From positions 1-64,000 of the forward strand of contig CAZXFT010000011.1 of the NCBI GenBank assembly GCA_964640655.1: a DNA stretch of 64,000 nucleotides, read 5' to 3'. Below the pieces are notes generated by a model that was not told the DNA's origin, made no database searches, and was given only the letters and a program-made list of their open reading frames with translations. Each line of letters starts with the position of its first letter. The stretch's first letter is position 1. The stretch is from BJGO01 sp964640655. Its GTDB lineage: Bacteria; Bacteroidota; Bacteroidia; Chitinophagales; UBA10324. This document shows positions 44,202 to 53,539 of the stretch, piece by piece. The translations under genes and the position numbers were made by a program.

Positions 44202-46049
44202 ATGAAAAAACTTTACTACCTAACTACTGCAATTGTATTATGTATGATTGCATTTATCAGTAATGCTGCCACTGTACAGGTTACAGGCAATATTACCACA
44301 AACACTATCTGGACACGAGATAACGTGTACATATTGAATGGATTTGTTTATGTAAAAAACAATGCTGTACTAACTATACAGGCTGGTACACTTATTAAAG
44401 GTGATTTTGATACAAAAGGAACATTAGTTGTTACAAGAGGGGCTAAAGTCATTGCAAAAGGAACTGCTGCAAAACCAATTGTATTCACTTCTAATCAAGA
44501 TCCGGGTGACCGCGATTACGGCGATTGGGGTGGTGTTATTATTTTAGGAAAAGCTCCGATTAATCAAACCGGTGGCTCTGCTGCTATAGAAGGTGGCGTT
44601 GATAATGCCGATGGTGATGGACAGTACGGTGGCACTGACCCTAACGATAACTCAGGCGAATTAAGCTATGTACGCATTGAATATGCAGGTATTGCTTATC
44701 AACCTAATAATGAAATAAACGGTTTAACCCTGGGAGGTGTAGGATCCGGAACTGTTATACATCACGTTCAGGTGAGCTATGCGAACGATGATGCTGTAGA
44801 GTGCTTTGGTGGTACAGTCAACATGAAGCATTTATTCCTTAATAAAAATCTGGATGACGATTTAGACTCAGATAATGGATATCAGGGCAAAGTTCAATTT
44901 GTGTTAATTACCCGTGATCAAAACATTGCCGATGCTCCTGGTGCTTCTAATGGTTTTGAGTCTGATAATGATGCAAATGGAACCACAGCCTCTCCTCAAA
45001 CTCGTCCAATGTATTCCAATATCACTGTAATTGGACCTTTAGCAACTTCAAGCACCAACATAGCTGCAGCTTATAAAAGAGGAGCACATCTTCGTCGTAA
45101 TACAGCCACATCTATTTATAATTCAGTCTTGATGGGTTATCCGTTTGGAATATTAATCGACGGTGCATTGTCAGAAGGTAATTGCTCCAGCGACTTGCTT
45201 CAGGTTAGAAATACTTTCATTGCCGGTTGCACTACACCGTTAGTAGTTAATACAGGTAGCACATTCGATATTAATACCTGGTTCAACACATCGGGGTATG
45301 GCAATAGCATATTGACAAATAATGATGATGCAAAACTCACCGATCCCTATGGCAACACTCCTAATGCTATGCCGTTAAATAATTCACCATTGCTAAATGC
45401 AGCTTCTTTTTCGAATCCCGTGTTGAATGACCCATTCTTTACTACGGTTACTTATGCCGGAGCATTTGGTACCGAAAACTGGACGGATTGCTGGAGTGTT
45501 AACGATCCCAACAGTTTACCATATAACGGTGCCAATGGTATAGTCGCTGCATTCAATTCAAATACAAATCTTGGAAATGCAGTATTCTCAAATTCATCGG
45601 TAAATGCTACGTCATATAGCTGGAACTTTGGTGATACAGGTTCTGCCAATAATACTTCAACTGATATGAGTCCTACTCATACCTATTCAACAAACGGCCA
45701 ATACACTGTTACTTTGATTGCAACAAATACTTGCGGATCTGATACCATTACACAAAACATTACCATTAGTGGCATTGTAGGGTTAGAGAATTTGAGTGCC
45801 TTAAACAAAATAGTATCCTATCCAAATCCTGTATCGGATGTATTGAACATTGAACTTAATAACACATCAATATTAAACGCAACAATCACCATCAGCGACT
45901 TGAGTGGTCGTGTATTGATGAACAATAACAATCTGATTCAAAGTGGCAATACCATGCGCATCAATACCAATGAACTGAATGCAGGAGTTTATTTCCTAAA
46001 TGTTCAGACTATTGAAGGCACCAAAGTTTTAAAATTCTATAAGCTGTAA
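44202..46049 (+). CDS. Secreted beta-helix-like protein with PKD domain and T9SS sorting domain
   Basis: 615 residues. Signal peptide at residues 1-22 (LTTAIVLCMIAFISNAA). Residues 25-420 are rich in short Gly/Asn/Asp turns (VLTIQAGTLIKGDFDTKGTL, GDWGGVIILGKAPIN, DDDLDSDNGYQGKVQFV), suggesting a right-handed beta-helix-like or parallel repeat fold. A PKD-like domain follows at about 445-530 (SYSWNFGDTGSANN, GQYTVTLIATNTCGSD). The last 80 residues are a T9SS type A domain (VSYPNPVSDVLNIEL to GTKVLKFYKL). The role is not known. It shares a promoter motif with the TonB-dependent receptor at 50028, which hints at a joint nutrient-acquisition function. Confidence 0.85.
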   Translation: MKKLYYLTTAIVLCMIAFISNAATVQVTGNITTNTIWTRDNVYILNGFVYVKNNAVLTIQAGTLIKGDFDTKGTLVVTRGAKVIAKGTAAKPIVFTSNQDPGDRDYGDWGGVIILGKAPINQTGGSAAIEGGVDNADGDGQYGGTDPNDNSGELSYVRIEYAGIAYQPNNEINGLTLGGVGSGTVIHHVQVSYANDDAVECFGGTVNMKHLFLNKNLDDDLDSDNGYQGKVQFVLITRDQNIADAPGASNGFESDNDANGTTASPQTRPMYSNITVIGPLATSSTNIAAAYKRGAHLRRNTATSIYNSVLMGYPFGILIDGALSEGNCSSDLLQVRNTFIAGCTTPLVVNTGSTFDINTWFNTSGYGNSILTNNDDAKLTDPYGNTPNAMPLNNSPLLNAASFSNPVLNDPFFTTVTYAGAFGTENWTDCWSVNDPNSLPYNGANGIVAAFNSNTNLGNAVFSNSSVNATSYSWNFGDTGSANNTSTDMSPTHTYSTNGQYTVTLIATNTCGSDTITQNITISGIVGLENLSALNKIVSYPNPVSDVLNIELNNTSILNATITISDLSGRVLMNNNNLIQSGNTMRINTNELNAGVYFLNVQTIEGTKVLKFYKL

Positions 46050-46076
46050 TACAAGCGGCAACATTTGTTAAGGAAG

Positions 46077-46104
46077 AACCCCGACATTTCTATGTTGGGG
46101 TTTT
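46077..46104 (+). terminator. Strong intrinsic terminator
   Basis: AACCCCGACAT/ATGTTGGGGTT, an 11-bp stem (one G-T pair) with a TTCT loop followed by TTTTCTATTTT on the plus strand. It ends the T9SS gene 28 nt after its stop. The remaining spacer to 46270 holds nothing convincing. Confidence 0.9.
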
Positions 46105-46270
46105 CTATTTTATCCCTGCTAATCGACGAACAAGTAGTTGTTCATTATGCAACCGAAACAATTGACGTTTTATGGAGAGAATATTCCTGCATTATCATTT
46201 CTCGGTCGTTATTGTGGGCATTACACAGAAATACTCAACAAGCATTTTATGTGTTTATTATTAAATGAAC

Positions 46271-46768
46271 CTACTTCCTCTGAATCCCTGTATTTTCTAC
46301 TCTTAACCCCACTGACATAATGCCGGGCAGTGGATCCTGACGCATCAGGTGTTCTAGCGAGAAGGTGTATTTGCCGGGTTTATTAAAGAATGCCCCTTGC
46401 TGTATGAGATGCCTGTAATCCCAAATGTCTCCAAGTCCTTCACCGTGCCACTTGCCGCTTTCATCGGCCAGGGGAATGTCCACCCGCTTCACCTGACGAC
46501 TACCATCGGGAAAAGTGGCTGCTACATTCAGCCATACATTATTAAAGCGATAGTAATCCACGTGGCGCACATTGATGTATATGTTGTAAAGCATACTGGT
46601 GTCCTTGATTTCGAAAGTGAAGGTGGGCTTTACTTTACTGTCCCACACGTAGCTTGTTATTTCCTCATTGTCATCGAAAACCATATTGGTTTGGCAAGAA
46701 GATAGTGCAAAAATTACGAAGCACAAGGCAGTGAAGTACACGCTGAACGGTGGAGATAACCTTACCAT
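46271..46768 (-). CDS. gldH: Gliding motility lipoprotein GldH
   Basis: 165 residues. Lipoprotein signal with lipobox FALSSC (Cys near residue 25). The rest fits GldH: NIYINVRHVDYYRFNNVWLNV and PLADESGKWHGEGLGDIWDYR. GldH is required for gliding and T9SS-linked motility in Flavobacterium. Its presence alone does not show that this organism glides, because GldH is also found in non-gliding relatives. It overlaps the PSP1/ricT gene by 7 nt, in the order holB-ricT-gldH conserved in Bacteroidota. Confidence 0.88.
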   Translation of the reverse strand: MVRLSPPFSVYFTALCFVIFALSSCQTNMVFDDNEEITSYVWDSKVKPTFTFEIKDTSMLYNIYINVRHVDYYRFNNVWLNVAATFPDGSRQVKRVDIPLADESGKWHGEGLGDIWDYRHLIQQGAFFNKPGKYTFSLEHLMRQDPLPGIMSVGLRVENTGIQRK

Positions 46769-48060
46769 TTCTTTTCGTCTTTTTTTGGTCGTGGTTTGAA
46801 ATGTTGTTTTTTCTTTTGCTGCTGCGGTTGCTGTGGTTTTGAACCCTGTGCAGCAGGCTTGTTGTCTTCCTGAGGCTTGGTATCACGCTGCGGCTTGTTC
46901 ATTTCCTTGCCGCGCTCTTTGTTAGATTGATTTCCTTTCTTTTTCTTCTTTTTATTTTTCCTTCCCAGACTTTCGAGTGTGGTCTGACCAACAACATCGG
47001 CAAACTTGATGTCTTCATCCTGAGTTGCCTTACTCTGATGGCGTTCTATTTTTTTCTCTCCCAGCTCTTCAGGTTTCACACCTTGTTTGTTCAGTGCTTC
47101 AATTTCCGCCACACGCTCCGGTGTCAAGGGATGAAAGGTTGAACTGTCCTTATAGGAGAACCAAAGAATCCGTTTAAAGATGTCCGTTTTCTGCAGGTAT
47201 AAATCCCCCTGAGCGGTGGTGAGTTTGTTAATGTTTTGTGGAATGCCTTTGAGTGCATCGAGGTATGTATCAAGTTCATAGTTGAGGCAGCATTTTAACC
47301 TGCCACACTGACCGGATAATTTCACCTGATTGATAGACAGGTTCTGATAGCGTGCTGCCTGTGTATTCACTGACTTGTATTCGGTGAGCCAAGTAGAGCA
47401 ACACAACTCTCTTCCACAGGAACCAATGCCGCCAATACGCGCCGCTTCCTGTCGTGCACCAATATGACACATTTCCACTTTAACCTTAAACTCTTTAGCG
47501 TAAAGTTTTATGAGTTCGCGAAAATCAACGCGGTCATCAGCAATGTAATAGAAGGTAGCTTTTTTGCCATCAGCGCGATATTCTACATCACCAATTTTCA
47601 TCTCCAGATTTAACTGACGGGCTATGGCGCGGGAGCGAATCATAGTTTCCTGTTCAAGGGCACGGTTTTCTTTGAGTTTGACCATGTCCTGTTCTGTGGC
47701 AAGACGCGAAACTTTGAACCATTCGCGTTTTTCATTGATGCGCTTACGTTTCATTTGCAGACGCGCCATTTCGCCGGTGAGCGAAACCTGTCCAACATCA
47801 AACCCTCCCATATCGGCATCAACCACTACCATATCATGTTTTTCCATCAGCACGCTGCGGCTGGTTTTGAAAAATTCTTTTCGTGAGCCATTTTTAAAAC
47901 TCACCTCTACATAAGGATTCTCGGAGTCGGCTAACGCTGCCTTGATGTCGGCAAGCCAATCATAAGTATTTAAGCGATTGCAACCGCCAGTGCTGCATCC
48001 GCTGCTGTTGCAACCATTTGTTTTATGTCCTGTATCGGTGCTGCATGAAGAGCAAGCCAT
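46762..48060 (-). CDS. ricT: PSP1-domain protein, RicT-like
   Basis: 432 residues. The PSP1 domain covers about residues 150-290, with the Fe-S cysteines GRELCCSTWL and GQCGRLKCCLNYELD that in B. subtilis RicT hold [4Fe-4S] clusters of the RicA-RicF-RicT (Y-complex). The N-terminal 30 residues add a Cys-rich stretch (CSSC, GCNSSGCSTGGC). The C-terminal 90 residues are Lys/Gln-rich and probably disordered (KKNKKKKKGN, QPQQQKKKQHFKPRPKKDEKKW). In Bacillus it works in RNA processing; the role in Bacteroidota is not defined. It overlaps gldH by 7 nt. Confidence 0.85.
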   Translation of the reverse strand: MACSSCSTDTGHKTNGCNSSGCSTGGCNRLNTYDWLADIKAALADSENPYVEVSFKNGSRKEFFKTSRSVLMEKHDMVVVDADMGGFDVGQVSLTGEMARLQMKRKRINEKREWFKVSRLATEQDMVKLKENRALEQETMIRSRAIARQLNLEMKIGDVEYRADGKKATFYYIADDRVDFRELIKLYAKEFKVKVEMCHIGARQEAARIGGIGSCGRELCCSTWLTEYKSVNTQAARYQNLSINQVKLSGQCGRLKCCLNYELDTYLDALKGIPQNINKLTTAQGDLYLQKTDIFKRILWFSYKDSSTFHPLTPERVAEIEALNKQGVKPEELGEKKIERHQSKATQDEDIKFADVVGQTTLESLGRKNKKKKKKGNQSNKERGKEMNKPQRDTKPQEDNKPAAQGSKPQQPQQQKKKQHFKPRPKKDEKKW

Positions 48061-48169
48061 ATTATTGTTCCTTTTTTTAACAAACAGTTCCGGCTATCTG
48101 TCTTTGTTGTGATTTTTCTTGAAAACTACAAGTTCTTTCACCTGCCGGTACCATTTAGATGATAACGCA

Positions 48170-49312
48170 TTAATCCAAGCGCTGTTCCAAAAATATATTT
48201 TTATTACTCATGAGCCGGTGCAGAGTCAACGAGGCATGCATCATTTGTATTCTGGGATTGGCATTACGCTCAATGTAGTAGTATAAGTTGTCGAGTAAAA
48301 AACTAAGTTCTTCAGCTGCTTCGTAGCTGAGGTTACCGGTCAGCCAGCGTAAAAGGTTGAGGTCGGCTTCACGTACTCGGATGTATGATTCACCAAGGTT
48401 TTTGGCGATTAATGTTTCGCGAACGAATTTTAAGGTTTGTTTGATGAAGAGTTTTTGTCTTTCTCGACCCAAATCCACAAACTGCTCCATCCATTTGTTG
48501 AGCATTTTAATATCGGCCCTCAAAGCTACTCGAAACCATTCGAGCATCAGTATTTCCAAGTCTTCGGTGGCGTGGTTGATTTCGGAAAGTGCCAAAGTGT
48601 AACTGCCATCACTGAGGCGGGCTATGCGGCGGGCTTCTTCTTGAGTAAGATTTTTATTGTTGATTAAAGCTTTTACAATTTCCTCATCGGTAAGGGTGTG
48701 AAAACGCAGTAGTTGTGTCCGCGAAATTATGGTGTTCAATACTTTTTCTTCGCTTTCTCCAACAAGCAAAAACAAGGTGTTCGCAGGTGGTTCTTCCAGA
48801 GATTTTAAAAGGCTGTTGCCTTCCTTGCCTAAATATTCCGGCATCCAAATCAAAAATATTTTAAACTCTGCTTCAAAGGTTTTCAAATTCAGCTTGCGTA
48901 TGATTTCATAACACTCGTCGGCTGTAATGTTGATTTGCTTGTTCTCCGATTTGATGTGATCGAACCAGTCGCTCAAGCCGAAGTATGGATTCTTTAGCAA
49001 CATAGAGCGCCACTGTGGAAGGTAGTCCTGACAGAGCTTACCAATGTCCTTATCGTATTTGAAAGGAAAAGTAAAGTGCAGATCGGGATGAATGAACTTG
49101 GCGTGTTTCACACAGGAAGGACATGTGCCGCAACTGTCGTTTTCTTGTTTATGCTCGCACATAATAAACTGTGCGTAGGCCAATGCTGCCGGCAAGGCAC
49201 CACTGCCTTCGCGGCCAATAAAGAACTGCGCGTGACTGATACGGCCGTCTTTAACGGACTGTGTTAGTCGATCTTTAATTACAGATTGACCGATGACATC
49301 CCTGATGAGCAT
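48170..49312 (-). CDS. holB: DNA polymerase III subunit delta'
   Basis: 380 residues, clamp-loader AAA+ family. The N-terminal DVIGQSVIKDRLTQSV and the Zn-binding cysteines CEHKQENDSCGTCPSCVKH are clear. The Walker A position reads GREGSGALPAALA, so the Lys-Thr/Ser pair is missing and ATP is not bound, as usual for delta'. SLEEPPANTLFLLVGES and the SRT motif ISRTQLLRFHTL (arginine finger) are present. With the tau/gamma and delta subunits it loads the beta clamp. It is separated by 109 bp from ricT on the same strand. Confidence 0.9.
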   Translation of the reverse strand: MLIRDVIGQSVIKDRLTQSVKDGRISHAQFFIGREGSGALPAALAYAQFIMCEHKQENDSCGTCPSCVKHAKFIHPDLHFTFPFKYDKDIGKLCQDYLPQWRSMLLKNPYFGLSDWFDHIKSENKQINITADECYEIIRKLNLKTFEAEFKIFLIWMPEYLGKEGNSLLKSLEEPPANTLFLLVGESEEKVLNTIISRTQLLRFHTLTDEEIVKALINNKNLTQEEARRIARLSDGSYTLALSEINHATEDLEILMLEWFRVALRADIKMLNKWMEQFVDLGRERQKLFIKQTLKFVRETLIAKNLGESYIRVREADLNLLRWLTGNLSYEAAEELSFLLDNLYYYIERNANPRIQMMHASLTLHRLMSNKNIFLEQRLD

Positions 49313-49384
49313 ACGGCTAAAATAGGAAAGAAGGAGAAGGAAATAAGTTATCGTTGAAACAATTGCTCAACGAGAAAAAGCAAA

Positions 49385-49921
49385 CTATTTATTGATGGCC
49401 TTAATCAATTCGTCGCTCATAGGTTTAACTGAGGAACCATAGTGTGCCACATAACGACCATTTTCATCAATAAGGTATTTGTTAAAATTCCAGTTCACAT
49501 TAGAGTCCTCCACACCATTGAGTTTTTTCATGGTCAGCCATTCGTATATAGGCGATATGGGTTTTGACTTGATATTGACTTTTGATGCCATCAGGAAAGT
49601 AATATGATACTTGGAGGAACAGAACTGCTTAATTTTATCTTCACTGCCTGGTTCTTGTCCTCCAAAATCGTTGCAAGGCAATCCAATAATCACAAGTTTG
49701 TTTTTGTATTGTTCGTGAAGTTTCTGCAGTTCTGCATACTGTGGAGTGTAGCCGCATTCTGAAGCCACGTTAACCAATAGTATCTTTTTGCCTTTGAAGT
49801 CTGAAAGATTGATGGCCTTACCATCAATGTCTTTGATTTGAACGGAATAAATGGAAGCCATTTGAGCCTGAACAGTTTGCAACATCATAGTTGTAATTAA
49901 AATGGTGAAGATTGATTTCAT
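49385..49921 (-). CDS. Glutathione peroxidase-family thiol peroxidase, exported
   Basis: About 178 residues. A signal peptide (MKSIFTILITTMMLQTVQAQ) suggests export to the periplasm. Peroxidatic Cys56 is in VNVASECGYTPQYAEL, the Gln is in LPCNDFGGQEPGSED (whose Cys may be the resolving one), and the Trp is in NVNWNFNKYLI. Cys in place of selenocysteine and the likely thioredoxin-type resolving Cys fit non-vertebrate GPx. ATG 49921 is chosen because the upstream ATG 49963 lies in the TTAACATT repeat region shared with the divergent receptor gene. Confidence 0.9.
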   Translation of the reverse strand: MKSIFTILITTMMLQTVQAQMASIYSVQIKDIDGKAINLSDFKGKKILLVNVASECGYTPQYAELQKLHEQYKNKLVIIGLPCNDFGGQEPGSEDKIKQFCSSKYHITFLMASKVNIKSKPISPIYEWLTMKKLNGVEDSNVNWNFNKYLIDENGRYVAHYGSSVKPMSDELIKAINK

Positions 49922-49956
49922 AACGTACAATAAAACACAAAAAGCTTTGAATAGTT

Positions 49957-50006
49957 TAAACATTGTTTTAACATTGGCTTAACATTGAGGTAATGTTGAG
50001 TTAACG
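49957..50006 (+). promoter_or_regulatory. TTAACATT repeats in 11-bp phase
   Basis: TAAACATT at 49957, TTAACATT at 49968 and 49979, a degenerate unit at 49990, and TTAACGG at 50001, all separated by 11 bp. The last element starts 15 bp before the TCTATTTG box at 50016, exactly as in the promoter at 44148-44181. It lies between the glutathione peroxidase gene and the receptor gene and could control either. Confidence 0.6.
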
Positions 50007-50015
50007 GCTGCAGTA

Positions 50016-50023
50016 TCTATTTG
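50016..50023 (+). promoter_or_regulatory. Variant -7 box TCTATTTG
   Basis: One mismatch to TAnnTTTG (C for A). It ends 4 nt before ATG 50028. Its position relative to the TTAACATT repeats supports it as the real -7 element. Confidence 0.4.
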
Positions 50024-50027
50024 CAGT

Positions 50028-52883
50028 ATGAAATTTTCAATTCCTTCCTTAACAATTTTATTCATTCTTTTCTTAGGTGAAATAGCTTACGCGCAACAAG
50101 GTTATGTGAGCGGTAAAGTTACCGATCAAGTTAGAAACGAATCCCTCATTGGTGCCACAGTGATGTTAAATAACAATCCATCATATGCTGCCTATACCGA
50201 CATTGATGGTTTATTTAAAATTGTTGCACCGGCAGGTACTTATAAGCTCACCGTTCAATACGTTTCGTACAATGTGAAAGAAATCGAAGGAGTAGTTATA
50301 ACTGCGGAAAAAACGACTACCATCAATGTATCTATGGAATCATCGGTAAGCCAACTCAAGCAGGTAGTTATCACTTCAACTTACAAGAAAGAAAATATCA
50401 ATAGCCTGTTGATGATCCAGAAAAACAGTGTTTCGGTGCAGGATGGCATTTCTTCTGATTTAATAAAACGCTCACCTGACCGCAATTCTGGAGATGTGTT
50501 GAAGCGTATATCCGGTACCAGTATTCAGGATAATAAATTTGTGATTGTTCGCGGTCTGAGCGACAAGTATAACAATGCAATGATGAACGGAAGCATACTG
50601 CCAAGCACAGAACCTGATAGAAAAACTTTCTCCTTTGATTTGATACCTGCCAATATGCTGGAGAGCATAGTTATTATTAAAACAGCTCAACCTGATTTAC
50701 CGGGAGATTTTGCCGGAGGTATTATTCAACAAAACTTGCGCGATGTCCCGGAGAAAAACTTCATCAACTTCAGTATGAGTCAGTCATTTAACTCAGTTAC
50801 CACATTTAGAAACTTTAATAAATACAGTACCGGCAAATTAGGTTGGGTTGGATTGAATGATGGTTCATTATCCTTACCTGAAAATTTCCCATCACGCGAT
50901 ACAATGCTGAAATCGTCAAATGCCAAGCGTCTTGAATATTCAAAACTATTTACCAATAGTTGGGACACAACGACAGTGAAGAACATACCGCTGAATCAAG
51001 TCTTCTCTTTTGCTCTTGGCTGGACTCCTGATAAAAAGAAACAGAAGTTCGGATTGCTGCTTGCAACAAATTACAATCATAACTACCGAACTGAACAACT
51101 GAATCGTTATGATTATACTGCCGATGCGACAAAGTTATACGAGTACAATGATGTATATAACAGCAACAACATCAGTGCAGGTGCTATGCTTCGTGTTTCT
51201 TATAAAATCAACAAGACCAACAAAATTGGATTCAGCACCAGCTATAATATCAATTCAGTTTTTGAAACCGGTGTTCGCAGTGGAACCGACTTCGATGCGG
51301 GTGTTTACCGCAATGGTATTTCGCAATACACTATCATAAATCAATTACAAAACAATGGTGTGTATGGCGAACATTTTTTTACTGCTCCTAAGATTAAAAT
51401 TACATGGAACGGAAACCTGAACCACATAATGCGCGACGAACCTGATTACCGCCGTTTATACTACGCAAAAAACATCGTTCCACAGTCTGAAAGCGATACC
51501 ATTTTTAAAACTACTGTACCACTTACAGGCAGCCCATCAATCACTTCCGGAGGAAGATTCTTTTCTAGCCTGAATGAAACAACACACAATGGAGGCATCA
51601 ACATCTCTAAGTCATTTAAAATTGCAGGAATCGAAAACAATATCAAAACAGGATACAGCTACATAGAACGCAACCGTTCTTTTAATGCTCGTGTTCTTGG
51701 CTATAAAGTACATAGCGCCTCTAAATTTTTCCAACAGGAAAACCCTGATTCCATACTTGCATTGCCTGTTGATTTAATTTTTGCTAATGAGAATATTCGC
51801 GATAATGGTTTCAGAATTGATGAAATCACAAACAAATCTGATAACTATACTGCACGCAGCACTAATCATGCAACGTACCTGATGATTGACAACAAACTGA
51901 ATAAAAAATTCAGAATCATCTGGGGTGCACGCGCCGAGTTTTTCACTCAGGAACTTAACTCACAATACAATACCGGTGATACCATTCGGGTGTTTAGTAA
52001 GTCCGGCGATACCACTAGTTTACCCTTCGATTTATTACCCTCCTTAAACTTTATTTATAGCATCAACGAAAAAACAAATATTCGTTTATCTGCTTCCAAA
52101 ACAGTTTCGCGTCCTGAGTTTCGTGAGCTGGCGCCGTTTGGTTTCTTCGACTTTCTGCTCAATTCCAGTATCAACGGTAATCCAAATTTACAACGCACCT
52201 CCATTTATAATTATGATGTCCGTATTGAAAACTATCCGGGCAGTGGACAGGTGTTTGCCGTCAGTGCTTTCTACAAGTACTTTGATAAACCAGTAGAGCA
52301 AATCATAGATGACGCTGTTTCGAGTGGTGGAAGTCGTAGTAGAAACTATGCCAATGTGCAAAATGCCGTTAACTATGGTATTGAACTAGAGTTTCGTAAA
52401 AATTTTGACTTTACCGACAAGTGGTTTGGTACCAAGTTCATGGCTAACCTATATGCACAATCAAACCTGGCTCTGATTCATTCACAAATCAGAACAGACA
52501 CCATTCAAACATATGGCGGTACCCGTGCATTGCAAGGACAATCACCTTATGTATTGAACTGTGGATTGGGATATGCTGACCCTGAAAATCTGTTTAATGC
52601 CACTATACTTTATAATGTTATTGGTCGCAGAATACGTGAAGTTGGAACCAACGGATACCCGAGTATCTATGAAGCACCACGTAACATTATAGATATGCAG
52701 GTAACAGGTCGCATCACAAAATTCTTATCAGCCAAGCTTTCAGTATCTGATTTACTCCGTCAACCATTGACCTTGTATCAGGACAGAAATGAAAATGGGA
52801 AGTACGATGTGAATGGAGACACAGAGATACAACGCAGCATATTCGGTCGCAACACAAGTCTTTCTTTGTTGTTTCAGTTTTAG
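50028..52883 (+). CDS. TonB-dependent receptor
   Basis: 951 residues. Signal peptide (ILFILFLGEIAYAQQ), carboxypeptidase-regulatory-like domain at about 25-110 (GYVSGKVTDQVRNESLIGAT), TonB plug at about 120-240 (NSGDVLKRISGTSIQDN, FVIVRGLSDKYNNAMMNG), then the barrel, ending in FQF with a C-terminal Phe as expected. Typical single TonB receptor with no SusD lipoprotein next to it. Ligand unknown. Upstream repeats shared with the T9SS gene at 44202 suggest joint control. The stop overlaps the stop of the YiiX-like gene by 4 nt on the opposite strand. Confidence 0.93.
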   Translation: MKFSIPSLTILFILFLGEIAYAQQGYVSGKVTDQVRNESLIGATVMLNNNPSYAAYTDIDGLFKIVAPAGTYKLTVQYVSYNVKEIEGVVITAEKTTTINVSMESSVSQLKQVVITSTYKKENINSLLMIQKNSVSVQDGISSDLIKRSPDRNSGDVLKRISGTSIQDNKFVIVRGLSDKYNNAMMNGSILPSTEPDRKTFSFDLIPANMLESIVIIKTAQPDLPGDFAGGIIQQNLRDVPEKNFINFSMSQSFNSVTTFRNFNKYSTGKLGWVGLNDGSLSLPENFPSRDTMLKSSNAKRLEYSKLFTNSWDTTTVKNIPLNQVFSFALGWTPDKKKQKFGLLLATNYNHNYRTEQLNRYDYTADATKLYEYNDVYNSNNISAGAMLRVSYKINKTNKIGFSTSYNINSVFETGVRSGTDFDAGVYRNGISQYTIINQLQNNGVYGEHFFTAPKIKITWNGNLNHIMRDEPDYRRLYYAKNIVPQSESDTIFKTTVPLTGSPSITSGGRFFSSLNETTHNGGINISKSFKIAGIENNIKTGYSYIERNRSFNARVLGYKVHSASKFFQQENPDSILALPVDLIFANENIRDNGFRIDEITNKSDNYTARSTNHATYLMIDNKLNKKFRIIWGARAEFFTQELNSQYNTGDTIRVFSKSGDTTSLPFDLLPSLNFIYSINEKTNIRLSASKTVSRPEFRELAPFGFFDFLLNSSINGNPNLQRTSIYNYDVRIENYPGSGQVFAVSAFYKYFDKPVEQIIDDAVSSGGSRSRNYANVQNAVNYGIELEFRKNFDFTDKWFGTKFMANLYAQSNLALIHSQIRTDTIQTYGGTRALQGQSPYVLNCGLGYADPENLFNATILYNVIGRRIREVGTNGYPSIYEAPRNIIDMQVTGRITKFLSAKLSVSDLLRQPLTLYQDRNENGKYDVNGDTEIQRSIFGRNTSLSLLFQF

Positions 52884-53530
52884 TAGTAAGCATAAATCAG
52901 CTTCAGGTAACCTGAGCGTGACATAGCACCCGGGTTGCAACCTGGCTTTCCTTCCGGCACTTCTGATTGAATGTCTTCAAAATAATCCCTCCATACCTTC
53001 AGGATACTGTCACTGCCTGACTCTTTATATGTCATAGGCGTAGATTCAAAAACGGTTTGCTTTAACGCACTATTGAAAGCATAAGCGATCAATTCACTGC
53101 AATACCATCGTTCATTATCCTGCAAGAAAAAATCATCATAAGGTTTTCCTTTCTCGCGAAAAGCAATTGTAACAGCAGAGTCAATTTGCAGTGCCGTGAA
53201 ACTGCTCCGCATAGCAATAACCTTAGGTTTATTATTCTTATTTAAAGAACGATACAAAAATACTTTGTAAGGAGTAAGCTGCACTTCGTTGCCTATGGCT
53301 TCTATCACATAGATACTGTCGTTTGATGATTGGAACACCAACCCCAAATGAGAGAAATTATAATTGCCGTAGGAATCTGTTACACGCTCAATAGCATCGC
53401 AAAGCGGCCCACAGTCAATGTCCTGGAATAGTATGTCTCCATTCTGAGGTAAATATTTCTCTTCAGGATGATGACATGCATATATACTTATGAGTATTGC
53501 GGTAATAAATAATTTCAGAATGTAGTTCAT
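52880..53530 (-). CDS. YiiX/YebB-like NlpC/P60 cysteine hydrolase lipoprotein
   Basis: About 216 residues. Lipobox SIYAC near residue 17 predicts a lipoprotein. The domain resembles YiiX/YebB-like permuted NlpC/P60 hydrolases: NGDILFQDIDCGPLCDAIE, the catalytic His in NFSHLGLVF, and the catalytic Cys in RWYCSELIAYAFN. Family members cleave amide, thioester or lipid ester bonds; the substrate is not known. ATG 53530 places the signal peptide at the N-terminus. An upstream ATG at 53548 is possible. It is divergent from elaA with nearly overlapping starts. Confidence 0.8.
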   Translation of the reverse strand: MNYILKLFITAILISIYACHHPEEKYLPQNGDILFQDIDCGPLCDAIERVTDSYGNYNFSHLGLVFQSSNDSIYVIEAIGNEVQLTPYKVFLYRSLNKNNKPKVIAMRSSFTALQIDSAVTIAFREKGKPYDDFFLQDNERWYCSELIAYAFNSALKQTVFESTPMTYKESGSDSILKVWRDYFEDIQSEVPEGKPGCNPGAMSRSGYLKLIYAYY

Positions 53531-53539
53531 TTGCAAGCT

